This document shows, in pieces, positions 1 to 14,500 of a stretch of 44,863 nucleotides of DNA (positions are counted from its first letter, which is position 1; every line of letters begins with the position of its first letter). Where the stretch lies: positions 36,558-81,420 of the forward strand of contig JH153825.1 in NCBI GenBank assembly GCA_000226015.1, written 5' to 3'. Made by a program: the position numbers and the translations under genes. The notes below the pieces were generated by a model, which was not told the origin of the DNA, did no database searches, and saw only the letters and a program-made list of their open reading frames with translations. The DNA is from Mnemiopsis leidyi (lineage: Eukaryota > Ctenophora > Tentaculata > Lobata > Bolinopsidae).

Positions 1-68
1 GTAGTAGTAGTAGTAGTAGTGGCAGTAGCAGTAGCTGCAGTAGTAGCAGTAGTAGCAGTAGTAGTAGA
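1..68. repeat. Degenerate GTA/GCA trinucleotide microsatellite
   Basis: The window opens inside a run of GTAGTA units that grades into GCAGTA variants. It is a simple-sequence repeat, and its left edge is outside the window. Confidence 0.9.
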
Positions 69-2557
69 AATAGAAGCAGTAGTTCTTTAAATCTGCAACA
101 CTGGTTTGGAAAACCACATAATTATTCCACCAACTTTGTTTAAACCACTCTTCTAAACCACACTACCGCGTGCGTGAATAGTTTGGTGCATACCTTAGGT
201 TCATACCTAAAATACCGTTGAGCTAATGTCTGGCCACGTTAATTTATTCACGAAAGTTAGTGGAGGTTTCATGAGCTCAACGATCATGGTCGCTACATGT
301 TCCCTAAGTACATACAATTCGCAAAAGTTTCAGGTATTGTAAATCTACTATTCACAAGAGAAACGGGAGAATGTTGAGTTTCAGAGTAAAGGTAACAGGG
401 ATCTCTGAAATGTTGACCCTATTCAACCGGCAATCTGATAGCTACTCCAAGTACAATTAAACAACGTTTTAGAGGGATCTCTGTCCGCGCCCGGATGTTT
501 CACGTCCAGGACACTGCTGCTCTTCCGCTTTCTCTCCTCTTTTCCACCAAGGCTTCGGAGATGTGGAATGTGGTTGTGCTCCTTGCAAGTTGCGAGGGAT
601 TTGTCGATAGGGTTGAAGATGACATAGCAAGGACATTTCAGGCATTGCATTGCATTCTTATGGGTGTTGAATTCTCATGGGTGCAACTGCCAGTAGGCCC
701 ATGGGACAATTACGAGAGATAATGTGAAGTTTGGGACGGACCTCGTCCCATCGTCCCATTATCAGACTATGGCAATCTGTAAAGTGCTCCTCGTCTGAGG
801 TGGTGTTGACAGGTCAGTTTTGGCGGGCTTACTATGATGAGCGCGGTTTATTGGCTTGTAATCAGCGTATGTCTAAGTGTCGTTTTTTTTCTGTGTGAAA
901 ACTGTGAGTGTAAGCACATTACACAGTACACACACAACATAGTGAGTAAAACTGGATTCAGGGATATGATTGATTTAGACGTTACAGATTAGACAACTAA
1001 ATGAGCAATGAGACACCGCGCTAATACTAAATTCTACTTTATTTCCCACCAGTTTTAAGTTTATCTTACTCTGTCTCCTCTTATCTCAATGGTCACTAAC
1101 TGCATTTATTCAAGTATATTTTGTCGACGACGGATTAGACTACTACAAACTTGTAAAAGATAAATCTCCCTGTTAGTAAATGTATTGGCAGTTAAAGAAC
1201 GTAGCAGTTTGGACGTGTTGACGTTGGTTAGGCTGGTCGTATCTACCTGTTGAGAGTTACCGGTCCCTCCTTACTGCTCTAAAACTGTTTTGTCTCCTTA
1301 CTGCTCTAAAACTGTTTTGTCTGCCCTGATGAAATATCCGTATATGAAATATAGATTTGTTTGAGTCCCTGTTACTGTTAACTACTACACTGCGATATCT
1401 ATCTGTCTATACGCGACAGATTAATTCAAGTATTTTGTCCTTCTTCAAGACGGGTTCGAGAAAGTTCTCAGATCCTTTAATTATTATCTAATACGAACCA
1501 GGCCGAAACAGCGCATGATCAATGATCGTGATGTTTGTGATGACTTAACATTCAATCAACCATGAGAGAATGTAAAATACCGAAAGTTAAAGTTAACTAT
1601 AAACTGATCCGATATTGACAATAGGTCCGTATCAGTACAGCCTTGCCATTGCCCTAGTTTGAAATGGAGTAAAAGTGGAGTCAGACAATGACAATTGTTG
1701 TTCGATTGTCGATCTCCATTGCCAAATAAATCACAGCGCCAGCAGCCAGCTCCTTAACTCTGCCTGCGTTCAACTTAAGAACAGTTTAAAATCCCTACTC
1801 GCCGGCAGACATGAGTCCGTTTTGTGCTGATCTGCTCTTGCGTTATCACAGTAATTCTCCGCAAATATTTTCGACGCTTGTAAACGCTGCCACCACATTC
1901 CACCTTCATTCGAACTGGTCCGTGAAGCGTCCTGCTGATTGTCCGCTTCGACTAAACGTCAAAACTGTGATCACATTGCGAACGGGAGAAATAATTAGCG
2001 ACATTTAGGAATTCCTCGTACTTCCCCGCTAGATCCACCTAACTCCACCGCTCCTCAAAGAACGATTCGGCGGGCATGTCTGTCTGGAGTCGAGACATAC
2101 CCAAATTTTCGTGACCCTGGACGGTATTGTTCCCACGGGCAAGAAGGGCAGGAGCTATGTGGACTGTATTGTTTACCAAATATTTACAAATTTACAGCGG
2201 TATTTACCCCTTTATCGGCCCGGTTCGGGTTACTTGTACCGTCTAACTGGGGAGAAGTCCTGGAGTCCGGCCAACTTCTGTCCGGCTCACAGAGACAGAG
2301 AGATAATATAGAGAGCTATTTATAGATACGTATCTAGAGGGTAATGGTCGGGCTGTTGGAACTATGTGAATTGTGATGTGTTTTCTCGATATTTGTCACG
2401 GACTCCCTGGCCAATGCCGTAAATATTTGGGTGTTCTATAGGTTCATCTGGAGCGGAGAAATACACTGTAACTTTGTGAGTTAGCGAATTTCGAATAGAG
2501 AATAGCGATCAAAGAATATTTGACATTCTTCGATTCTAACGTAACTTTTTCATTCAG
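69..2557. other. No gene recognised; region upstream of, or intronic to, the PLEKHH-like gene
   Basis: I see no exon with convincing similarity here. The next gene enters mid-protein at 2558, so this stretch is either one of its introns or holds exons too divergent for me to recognise. The only local structure noted is a 27-bp tandem duplication at about 1268-1321. Short open frames at 423-722 (both strands), 1811-2008 and 2111-2311 have no recognisable domain or splice context. Confidence 0.5.
1268..1321. repeat. Two-copy 27-bp tandem duplication
   Basis: The segment beginning TCCTTACTGCTCTAAAACTG occurs twice in direct succession without mismatch in the part compared. Confidence 0.85.
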
Positions 2558-5500
2558 GCGTGAAGAGCAGTATAGGGAAACTTCCATCGTACACAGTTAC
2601 CGAGCAAGTTTCGTTTACTGATCACCCTTACGAGCTTCCTCCCGGTGAAGATGATGACCCTCAGGTGATTAATTATGTAATTATTAGGATATGTAAATAA
2701 TATGCATATTTTTTACGCGAGCGCTGTGTTGAGTTCAAATTTCTAAAATTTATGAGCACCTCAATCAATCGAATGATTGCTATGGTTCAATTGTAGACTA
2801 AATTATTTAAGTCCAGTTTGTCTGCGAATATCTGAACTTCAATCCGGGAAAATTCATCTTGTCATCCACAAGCAGAGATAAAATAATTTATGAAATAATA
2901 AATAGAGTTGATAACATCGGTATAACGTTTGTAAAAATTCTCAGGGGAATACTATAAAGTATACTTACAGACTTAACTGTATCAAAGCGGCATTCTGCTG
3001 TATACATGATGTACATTATCACACTTACAACATATCATGTTAAAAGTTCTGTGAGCTGCTATATCTAAGTCTAATGGGTGCCTAGACTATCTATATATCT
3101 AAATCTAATGGGTGCCTAGACTATTTATTTATTGAGAAAAAGAGTCTGGGTCTTTCTGTAATGGAGGAGACACTGCTTTTTATTTTTACTGCACTTAATC
3201 CTGTGACAGTTTGAAATTTTTGAAATTATCTCACTGGACACTGTTATTAAGTTGGCGTGTCTGTTTCAGATGTCGCCGTTAAACCAGCCCGAAGCTGAGA
3301 CAGAGTTCGAGAGGCTGCTGGAGAAGATGAAGTACATGGGCGAGGTAAGATAACCCAAATAAAAACTTTCCTTGTGTTTGGGGAAATTATAAAACTTATG
3401 GTGAAATAACATGCGCCTTCGAAACTGCACCATAGCATTGCTGACATTGCTGACATTGCTACGCGATACGTTAATTATTAGATCATGGCTGATCGCTTAT
3501 GATCCACATACTCAGCTATGAGTTAAGTTGATAATTCTATGTTAAAATCTCCGAATTCCTATAAGCAAGTAAGCAAGTTAGTTCTAACCATCGTATATTT
3601 ATTATTTGAGCTCTAAATTTGCATCGTGATGCGAGGAAACGTGCACGTGCTGACAATTATCCCAGGACCGATTACAGCTCAATGATTTACACGTGCCATA
3701 AGCCACAGAACGTCATGATTCCTTTCTCCTCATTAAATGTTTTAAATTACCCGTCGCTCCAGCGAGATAATTGCCATCATAATTGACCGGTCTGGGAAAT
3801 TCTTGATCTGTGTTTGGGTGTGATTTGGGAGAGACGTTTGTGTAGAGTTTAAGGTTGAACATTAAACTAAGGAAAGAGATAAGGGATGTTTTAGATAATT
3901 CATAGAAATAAGTTATTCTATTAGTCATTTCCGAGTTTAGTTTAACTTGATTTCGAGTAACTTTTATTAGCCAACAATTACTCAATTGAGTCAGAATAAA
4001 ACTTCTTCAAGGAAAGTGTGTCCGGGGACTTTGAAGTTCCGTGCTGTAAAGCAGTTATGTGTAAACTGGCGCGTGCTGGATCCGGCGTAAGTAAGCACGT
4101 GCAATGACAAGCACGTGCTAGGAAGTGCACGTGTAACGGTCAAGTTTAGAGAGATTATTGCATGTCAGTTCTATCAGCCTGCACTTAGATCACAATTACT
4201 TAAATCAATTATCTGGTCACAAGATACGGTTTATCCTTCAATGTTTGAAGAGGTTCTATAAATACTTGCAAATATCAGTGCCACTTTTGTGCTTTAAAAT
4301 TTAACGCTCTATTTTTCAAAATGTGGTGTGCTGAAATTTGGCACTAAAAGTTTGCTAAAAGTACAAAAATATTACGCTCAAATTATACACATATATCTCT
4401 ATAAGTCTCAGTACATAAATATGTCCACATGTGTCATGTACACTCGCGACCCTGGTCAGTGTGATGATGTAATGACGACAGTTCTGCAACTCTACCCCGG
4501 ACTGAGATGCAAGTCCGTGCTCTGACTACAGAATGATGCAATGTTGCCAAGCCACAAAAACTCCTGCACTGCCCAGAGCACGCTTATTTATCGCACGATG
4601 TTGTGCAGGCTGGTGTAGCCAAGTAATTATGCAGACAGAGCGTGTTTAAAAATAGAGACACTGTCAAGGCTTCCTCTTCAGCTCACATTGCTCTGAGTAA
4701 CTCACTCCAGTTTCTTGGGGTGAATCGTGGAGTGAATAATTGTTAATTAGTCTTGCATGAGTTAACAGTATGTGTAGGACTGAATTAGAATGAAGAATTA
4801 GTTGCATTTTAGTATACGGTGACTGCAGCAGATTGCACATTCAAAGAGCTATTTAAAATTATTTCTGTGAATTTGTTAAGTCACAGCAGGAGATGCTGAT
4901 TCAAAACTTCAAAAGAAACGCAAATTTGTAAACAAATTGTTGTCTGCAGATGAATCTACAGACGATAAGGAAATTTGAAGTATCAGTAATCAAAGTGACA
5001 AATTTTACCGCAAATAAGTTCTAGTTGTGAGCTTTGAGGTAAAATTGCTTCTCTCCAAAGGTAGAGCGCAAATATCTATAATTTACACAAATACAGCTAG
5101 ACCTTGGTCAGTCCTAGAAACCAAGCGCCTTTTTCAGAATTATCAGATAAAAACAAATATCGAATTCAAGAAAGTCCTTTGAATGCAATACCTTTAAGTA
5201 CAAAGTCCTTAAAATACAATACCCTATAAATCAAAAAACAATCCTTGTGTTTCAGAGCCAAGTGAAGCAGGTGTTGAGTTCGCCGACTCTGTCCTACAGC
5301 TCGAAACCTCTGTCCCACCCACTCACCAATCTCTCCTCGCCTTATCACACCTCCATCGCTCTCCGCATCAACAAAACCCTCCACGAGTTTGCGGACAACG
5401 TTAGTTTATCACTGGTTAATTACTTTTTAATTACTTTGTAATAATTTGTTAATTACTTGTTAATTACTTGTTGATTACTTCCTATGTCATTTAGTTAGTA

Positions 5501-8500
5501 AGGTGGATAATTGGTTGGATATTTAGACCATCATCCTGTCGTGTGGATGGTTATTATTGTTAACTTCCTGCTGTAGGGCCAGCTGATTAATTAATTAATT
5601 GTTAATTCACACGTCCTGTCCGTGGTGTTTTTATGAAGGAGCGCATCAAGCTCACCGCAATCGTGCCCTTCAGTCTAGTGTGACATTTAGAGGCCATCCC
5701 TTCTGGGGACAAATCGGTTATAATTATTATTGGACAAAATTAAGAACAGCGCCTGGCCAGTGCCCAGGAAGACTTATTTACACAATTTTCATAACACACG
5801 CCCTTCATAATGCTTTCAACCGCTCAAAAACCAGCTCCCCGATCCAATGAAATACACGAATCTCCGTCACATGACAGCGTCTAACCAATGAAATAGACGG
5901 AGTTCCCACGATTTGTCCATACAATATACCAACTAACCCTCCCTCACCCCGCAGCCTAAAGATCTGTACAACGCCTCCCGAACCCTACTGACACTCACCA
6001 GCACGGAACTGGTAAACGAACTGTACTGCCAGCTCCTCAAACAGACACACAGACAGACACGCGAACATTTGGCGTACTGGCACGTGCTAGCCACTGTTAT
6101 ACCTTTCATTACTCCCAGAGGTGAGGATGTGTTAAGTTTTACCGTTAGCGGATAGAGTCGGTTTCAGAAATGTCTGGGAAGTGTCGGGCATTTGAAGTGT
6201 CTGACGTTATGATAAAACTTGTATGGTTTACTTATCCTGTGTAAAACTTGACTTGCCGTATCAAAAATGACTTTATTGAGATAACTCATAACACTTCCAG
6301 TCTTTATAAAAGTATGAACTTAGCCAAACTCTCAAGACATCTAACGTGTCTCTAACGTGTATCTAACGTGTATCTAACGTGTATCTAACATGCTCTAACT
6401 TGTTCCAGGACGGGTGATGTCCTATCTTAAAGCCCACCTGGAGCGATACAGCGAACAGAAAACTAGCTCAGGACGATTTGCCGGCTACTGTATCAAAGTT
6501 CTCAAGAGATGTCTTGGTACGTTGAAAATATTTTAAGTTTTAGATTCTTTTGCTGTTAACTGAATCTGATTTTTCTTGCTCCGCAATGTCTGACGACTTG
6601 TATATTCGATTGGAGGTGCTTTACACGTATGTAGTTGTACGTGTCTCTGTAATTATTCTGTCGATTCAAAACAAAGTCTGCCGTCAAAATAGAGAAAATT
6701 GTCCTGACCACTCATATTGCGCTACCGTTTTAATTGTTGCGGCAAATTCCGATAATTACTAGAGGAAAATCAGGTACTTGATATCTATACCTGAATAATT
6801 AAAGCCAAATTGAGCAGGTGGGTTGGACCATCTAGCTACCTTTTTAGAGATACTCTCCTAGCCACAGATCCGAGCCACGAGTCTTAATTGATTCTTTAAA
6901 CCCTACTTATCTCCTGTAATTTTTCTTTATAATTTCCCTAACTCCCTCTTTTCAGCGTTCGGTAAAAGACAACACCACCCGTGTAGGCTAGAGATAGAGG
7001 CTACCTGTGGTAAACCTTACCTCCACAGTAAACCTATGTCAATACCTATACATCTCGCTGGAGGGGACTACCAAGTCACTGGTATGTCATCTTCCCTCAT
7101 ACTACTTTATTTAATCTTACTTTATTTTATTATTACTTCATTTTATTTCTTAATTTATTTATTCTATTACTTTATTTTATTATCACTTTATTTTATTACT
7201 TTATTTATTCATCTTATTACTTTATTTTATTATTTTATTTGTATCTTATCAGATTTTCATTTGACGGGGTGTTCTAAGTAGCTTCTAAAGTTCATGTGAT
7301 GGGTTTCAGAATCATTAATGTAGTTATCGTGTTTCAAGATTCAAGAAAAACTAACTTGCCTGAAATATTTGATAGCGATAATGAACGATAGTGAGTAGTT
7401 GGCGTGCTATATAGTTTAATCAGAATGGTTTCTATATACATTCAATGAACATTATATGTACATACTTTGAACTTAATATGAACATACTATGTACATACTA
7501 TGAACATGAACATGGCTTGGTTACACTGATAAGGATATTTACTTGTTGATCTTATCATGATGTGTGTCATGTAATGTTACAGGGTATTTGTAGTTTAGAT
7601 AACCAACCAGTTTTCATGAATAATGATATATTATGTTAAGTGATTAGTCAATCTCAGTAAACAATAGGAAAATATATAATGCTAAATATTGGCAAAAATC
7701 AACTAATCTTTGTAACCAATGTAGAAGAAGGGAAAATGTATAGTCGGTCAGTCGGGAAAGAATGTCAGTTAAACTACAAGCAGTGACAACTGTCCAGTTC
7801 TTCTTTTCGTTTATACCGCAACAACTCTGCACCATATGTGTTTCTTTATAGTCTAAGTAACTAAGTAACTTCTCTGTAAGCATACACTCAGTATACACTG
7901 TGTAGTGTATACAGTGTCAACATAGAACACATACACTCTCAATGTAAACACTGTAAACCACGTGTAATGTGTACTTACACGTGCAATGTGTACTTACACG
8001 TGTAATGTATACTTACACGTGCAATGTGTACTTACACGTGTAATGTCTGTGTACTTACACGTGTAATGTCTACTTACACGTGTAATGTGTACTTACACGT
8101 GCAATGTTTACTTACACGTGTAACGTGTACTTACACGTGCAATGTGTACTTACACGTGTAACGTGTACTTACACGTGTAATGTATACTTACACGTGCAAT
8201 GTGTACTTACACGTGTAATGTGTACATACACGTGCAATGTGTACTTACACGTGTAATATGTATACACACACTGTAATGACATGTACACGGTACAAACCGT
8301 ATATAAATTGACCCCGGAAATATGACGTATAATCTATCTTGGTATAAACACTGAACAGTAGTGAACACTCGTGTGTACCGCCTACCCACAATAATGTATT
8401 GCTGCGCTGATTAATCAATTAAGTGATGGTATTTTGTCTGCGCAATCATTTCCGCCTACTTGATCATCGACGGAAATTATAGTTAGTTAGTTATACAGAG

Positions 8501-11500
8501 TCTAGAGGTACAAATATTGCTTCAAATTTAGCTGAAAATGCCGGATTATCCACAAAAAGACATGGGCAGATTTGCACGTACCCCTCACAGCTGCTATCTC
8601 TCTCTCTGTCTTTCTACCTGTCACGTGACCTGCACTAATCACGTGACTCAATGCTTACTTCCTGATTAGTTGTCCAGGACTGGACAACTTCTCTGTCAGT
8701 CCAAGTGTGACAAGTGTGACTACTTGTGAGGTGTCGACTAAAGAGCAGGACAACCAATAAAGAAACTCTCTCTCTCTCTGAGTGGCTGCTACTAACCACT
8801 GTACCACCGAGTGTTTGGTAAACTTCTGGAAATTTCCTAGAACCAGTGGTGTGTGTGTGCTGAACTTTAAAAAGTAATCGTTTGTGGCTCTAAAAGTTAG
8901 GAGGGAGAGCGGGAGATTACTGCTGCAATGTTGCGGTTAATGTTAAACAAGTTACATTAATCACAATAATCGGAGTAATTCTGTCTTCCTCATTACTCTG
9001 ATCGGTTGCATTGGTCTCGGTTACAAATAACTATATAACCGATCGAGACTGCATGACATTCAGGCATATTTCTTGCACCGGTATATGTATCATTCTGTAA
9101 GGAAATTGGCACGTGATCAACTTATATTTACTACAAATCCCAAGCATTGGATCGAATTTTTACCACTGTTTCAACTGTTTAGCGCTATATTTAAGTATTA
9201 GTCACTTGGTTATAATTAAACAGCAAAACATCAAATCCATAATATTATCTAAGAAGCAGGACTAAGATCTTATTAAGTAACATCTGAAAGCTGCACCAAT
9301 AACTAAATAAAAATTGGTAAATAAAAATAGGTATATTTGTTGAGCTGTGTCTGTTGTTGTAAGTTCGAAGATGTTAACCCCTGCTAACTTACCCCTCCCC
9401 CAGGATTTGACACAGTTAGCAGCATAGCTGAAGTTATCAGAGACGTGGAGGCTCAGCTTGGTCTCCGTAGTTGCAGGTGAGACTACTATAAAGTATACCA
9501 GCCAGTAGCCACTGACTATAAAATATAGTAGACTAGCTTACCACACAGAAACTTTAGACTATTCAATCAGTTATATAATTTTGCCGCCAATATTTCAAGA
9601 TGTTTCTCATTAATAAGAAAGACAATATCTTATACATCATGATCTCTTTACACACTGTGATGTCTCATTGAGAACACAATATTTCCCGCCTATTCAAATA
9701 CCACACAATCACTGTCTGCACGATTGGAACTCCTCCATGAGGTACTGTAATGTTCGAAAATATCACATCATCCGTGAGGGCTTACTAACATGAAATATTC
9801 TTCTACTCCTTCATAATATCAATTTCTCTAATCACAGATTAGAGAGAGGAGCTGGTAGACAGTTTCCCGACTTCAGGCAAATGTCTGCCTCTACCCTACC
9901 TACTTGTTGTGACTAAGCTCAGGTTTCCTGTTGTATCAACATGGTGAAAGTTGCAACCTTACTCTTGAGACCGTGTTAAGTGTTAGCGGGTGCTGTCTTT
10001 TCATTGGTCCAGAAGTTCGTGCTCTCTCTCTTATTGGAGGACTAGTTACGGTTCTCTGGTTTGATTGGTTGTCTGATATCACGTGTTTTTACTGATTGAA
10101 ATGAAAGACGGGTTGCAGTGCACTACTCCGTGTAAATATTTAAGTTACTGAGCTATAATTATCGACTTGCCGTGCTCCTTCATAAACTTATATAGTCCGG
10201 ATACGAATCATATCCAATTACGGCCAGAAAGACAAGCTCCTTTTTCTAATTGACTGCGATGAAATTCGAGCTGTCTCCACTGAAACGGCCCGTCAAAAAC
10301 CAAGATAACCAACAAACTTCTGATAAGTTTGCTTATTGTCACCGGCAATGTTGATGAAGGAGCACTCACGACCCTACTCAGTCGGGGTCTAATTGGAAAC
10401 ATGGCCCCGTTCAGGAAACTAAGGAGTGTTACGATTAAACATTATGACGTCACAGTCTGGTACATTGCCGGAATATCAGTTAATTCACGTTGTCTTATCT
10501 TGTAAACCAGCGCGTGTGATGGATAATCAAGTTACGTATACAAATACACATAAATAATCCAGGTTTATCATGTGTCATAATGAGGAAATTGGGGGGTATT
10601 GCACAAGGCTCGCTTATCGCAACTCTTCATTAAATCTTACATCAGAATAATATGAAATTATGAAGCGGGTGTAGTAGCGTAAATGTAAAGGTCGTGCTTT
10701 TATAGAATAGAGATTTTTACCCGGTATTTTTTGTTAAAGTAGAATTTTCCTTTTGTCGAAACAGAATGCAGATTTTCACCGCGTATATTTCTTAAATTAG
10801 ACGTACGTGCACATGGTAGGATTCTAACAGTACAAGCACTAGAAATACTGTTCAGTCTTACTTTTCTCGGATCAATGGAACACTTCCAACACTTTCCGCG
10901 CTATTTGAACTTAAATTGTCTAAATTACGAGAAACATTATCATAAGACATACTCTCACTGAATCACGGTTTTATTAAATATTTAAAAAAGTGGAAATATC
11001 AACGGAAGTATCTTTGCAGATAATCTTGAAATTTCCGTTGAGAATAATCAGGTTGAGATTTGTGTAAACTGTAAATGAGAATATGTGAATAAGACATTAT
11101 CCGTTGATAATGAGATTTGTGTGTATGTTGGCTGTTAGCAAGCATTATCTGATTTCATTAGATATCAAGATAAACTCTGCATAATATGTGAACTTTAGAG
11201 TTACATTCACATTGAAAAATACCTCTTTTCTCGCCACATTATGGAATGTTGCTGTTTACACACTGTGGCTGCTATCGAGGTAATCTCACTGGAATTCGAA
11301 TTATCCGATTATCATCAAATAATATCTTATCACATCATTGTACCACAGTAAATTTACTCTCTGTAACATTCTCCGTTACAATTACACTGTCAAACCACTG
11401 CCCTGCTGTAGTAGCTTACTTATCCAGATACAGACATCGAGAAATCCAGGTGTATACACTGTGTACACTACAATACACACAGTGTGTACACCTGTGATTC

Positions 11501-14500
11501 TCGCATCTGGTCTACGTATACTGCAAGCCTGGCAGTGGAACTCTAATTGTAGAGACTTAGAAAAACGAATTGTTAGATCTTTAATACGCCAATGTTAGTG
11601 GGCTGCTAGGATCAATAGGCTTAGTCAGTTAAAAGTCATGGACACTAGACAGTCAATTTTAGTCAGTCAGACTTCGTTATACAGTGAAAGTAAAGCAAGT
11701 CCTTCACAGCACCGACCACCCGTACCAGTCACAACATTTAGAAACATGTCTATTTGTACTTAAACTGCAGTAGTAGTTGTAAAACCGCATTTATTTACTA
11801 ACGAGCTTAACAGATGCTAATGCTCGGGTAACCGTGCGGTTTCTATTTTAGTAAATACTGTGTCGGCCGGCCGACCACTCCCTTACTTAACCTATGTAAA
11901 TACCAACGTTAATATTGACGTGCTACGGTAAATATAATTGTAGTAAACGTAAATATTCGACTATTTACTCGTTTTACGGACTTAGATAGTCTGTTGATGA
12001 GGATTGCTGATGTGTAATTCACCGTCAAACACAAGGAAATGTTCTGCGTAAAATTGTTGGTGTATATTTTCCTCATTAATCTCACTCTGGAGCACTCTGG
12101 AGTGCTTCTGATTGTACACCATAGGACGATTGAACATTGCAACTTTACTTAACACTTGGCCGTATCACATGAAGTACAGACGTGTAAACCCCTTCCAGCT
12201 CCCCTTACTTGCACAGCAATATAAAGTACTGACTACGACTAAACACAGTTTCTGATTAACTTCACTTCATCGGCGCCGGACAGTCTGCTACAGCGGCCTA
12301 ATCTCCTCTCTTCTCAGACAAAGTTATCTAATTTGCTGTGGTCTGCCTCTAGAACTTCTGTGTACTTCGTCATTTCACCGTTGTAGAGCAAACTTCACCA
12401 TTTTAGAGTTAACTTCGTAAGACTCTTGATTTGGTACTATTCGAATATGTAATCCGTCTATATCAAGTACCGACAGTCAGCTACAGTGCAACCATTAGTA
12501 CACATTCATCAAACAGAAGCTAAAAATACACTCAACATACATAAATCTCTAAACATACACTCAATATAAGGTATACATTATTACATTAATGAATGACGTC
12601 ACTTAATCCCTCTCTCTCTCTCCAGATGGAGTGGCTACACTCTCTTCATGGATGATCCTATANNNNNNNNNNNCTCTCTCTCTCTCCAGATGGAGTGGCT
12701 ACACTCTCTTCATGGATGATCCTATAAACCCTGGAGTTAAAGTTCCGATAAACCACTCCGCTAAAATGTGTGACGTCATCGCTAAATGGGAGGGGAACGT
12801 TAAACCTAATAACAATCAGGTAAGTTTAGTTCTTGTTTAATGAATTTCACCGAATTTTCAGCTTAAGCTAATGTCGATGTGAAATAAAATTCAAATTGCT
12901 GGAGATCCAAACTCCCAACTCCGCTGTCTACAATTCCCCTCTAACTGGGACGGCACATAATCACTTTCCCAATCTCCATATCCATTGTTACAGAGATGGT
13001 GATGTTTGAGCCCTCTAGTAAAATGAGCTTACCCTGGCACTATCTCTAGCTTTAACTATTCAAACTTAACTATTCAAACTGTTCATCTTCACAAAGAAAG
13101 CATCCTCAACGAGCCCCGGCCATAATTGTTCAGTGTACCGACTAATGATACACAACCCCCTCCCAGTCCCTGACTCCCTACCCCCCTGTACCCCTGTACC
13201 CCTTGTCTCTCTGAATAGTTTCACACCTTTCCACCTTATATGTGTGCTGTGTACCAGCTCTAGATCTTTAGCGCGACATTCTGACGCTATACCACATTTT
13301 ATGTGTAATTAGTGTACTTAAGTATTGTACCTACACCAAGGGGCTGGTTACTTGGGACCGTAATGTTACTGAGTTGTTGGTAAAAGTGGGGACGTCAGTT
13401 GGTTGCATACAAAATATACAGAATGTTCAAAAGGTAGCCACAACATGGTTTTGGGATGTTTTGACATCAAATATAACGACACGTGGTCTTACATTTTTCA
13501 CTCAAAAAGAATAAAGTATTTTCTAGTTTTAGAAACACGCGTTTTCCGTAACAACAATTGCATCACAAACATGTTTCAGATACCCCAAGTTATCGGACTA
13601 ACGTACCAGAAGTTTCTACACCTAACGGCTCAACACGACTGTATTTCTCCTGTGGAGTACAAATTGTCAGCGTTACAGCTCCACTCTCAAGCCATGGACG
13701 GAATTCACGGGATGGAAGTGGAACTGGCAACTTGTCTAGGAGCTGTCATGGCACAGGTTTGTTTTGTAATATGTTCGCTCTCAGGAATGTGATTGTTCTG
13801 ATATTGACTTGGGTAATATGTAAGGTTATGTTTAAACAACTCATATCTTTGATGTCATTACTCATTTTGAGTAAGTAATTATCTAATACATAAAGGCCGA
13901 GACAAAACTGTAGATATCGGTCCTAAATGTTGGTTTAAACAGTCCTTATGACATCAGTGCAGGATGTTGTAACTTTCTTTTCATGTTTTGTTACACCGCC
14001 CACATGGAATGTTGAAGCCGTGCATTGTGCAATCTGCAAATAAGCCAATAAGCTTAAGTTTCCGTCTACAGATGAAAATTTGAGTTAATTTCGGTTCAAT
14101 CCGTACAGTTCTTTTGAAATATACCTGTTGCAAGAAAAACTTAATGAAACTCCTCAATACTATCAAATTAAGTTTTTACAGTTAAACTCTAGATTGATGT
14201 ACTTACTGGAACGCGCGAAAAATATACCTTTATGCAAATTTTCGTCCACAGCAAAACTGAAGCCATGAGGCGCGCGCGGCGCGTCTGACCGTCGTTAATA
14301 TATTTGTCCAACAGGGTCAAGCGAATCAGAAATTTTGAGACGACGGACGTCACAATCAAGTCATTAAGTGATCTAATTTTACAGGCTGTCGAGGGAAATT
14401 GTCCAGAATTCCTACCTTCGAAACCAACCATGGAGACAGTCAACCAGCTGTCTGACCTTATCGAAAAGTACATACCCCCTAACATACGAGATCGCTGTAA

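Noticed and set aside
423..722. Possible exon on either strand (minus: CLKCPCYVIF..., plus: MFHVQDTAAL...)
   Set aside because: The minus frame has an appealing Cys/His spacing, but no recognised domain, no convincing splice sites, and an equally long frame on the other strand.
13403..13579. Open frame extending the PLEKHH-like exon at 13580 upstream
   Set aside because: The acceptor TTTCAG at 13579 and the phase of the previous exon fix the exon start; the upstream part is intron.
14304..14384. Acceptor at about 14315 (CAACAG) for the FERM F2 exon
   Set aside because: It would put the frame out of phase with the preceding exon and hit a stop; the acceptor TTTACAG at 14384 joins in phase and gives MAQ-AVEGNCPEF.
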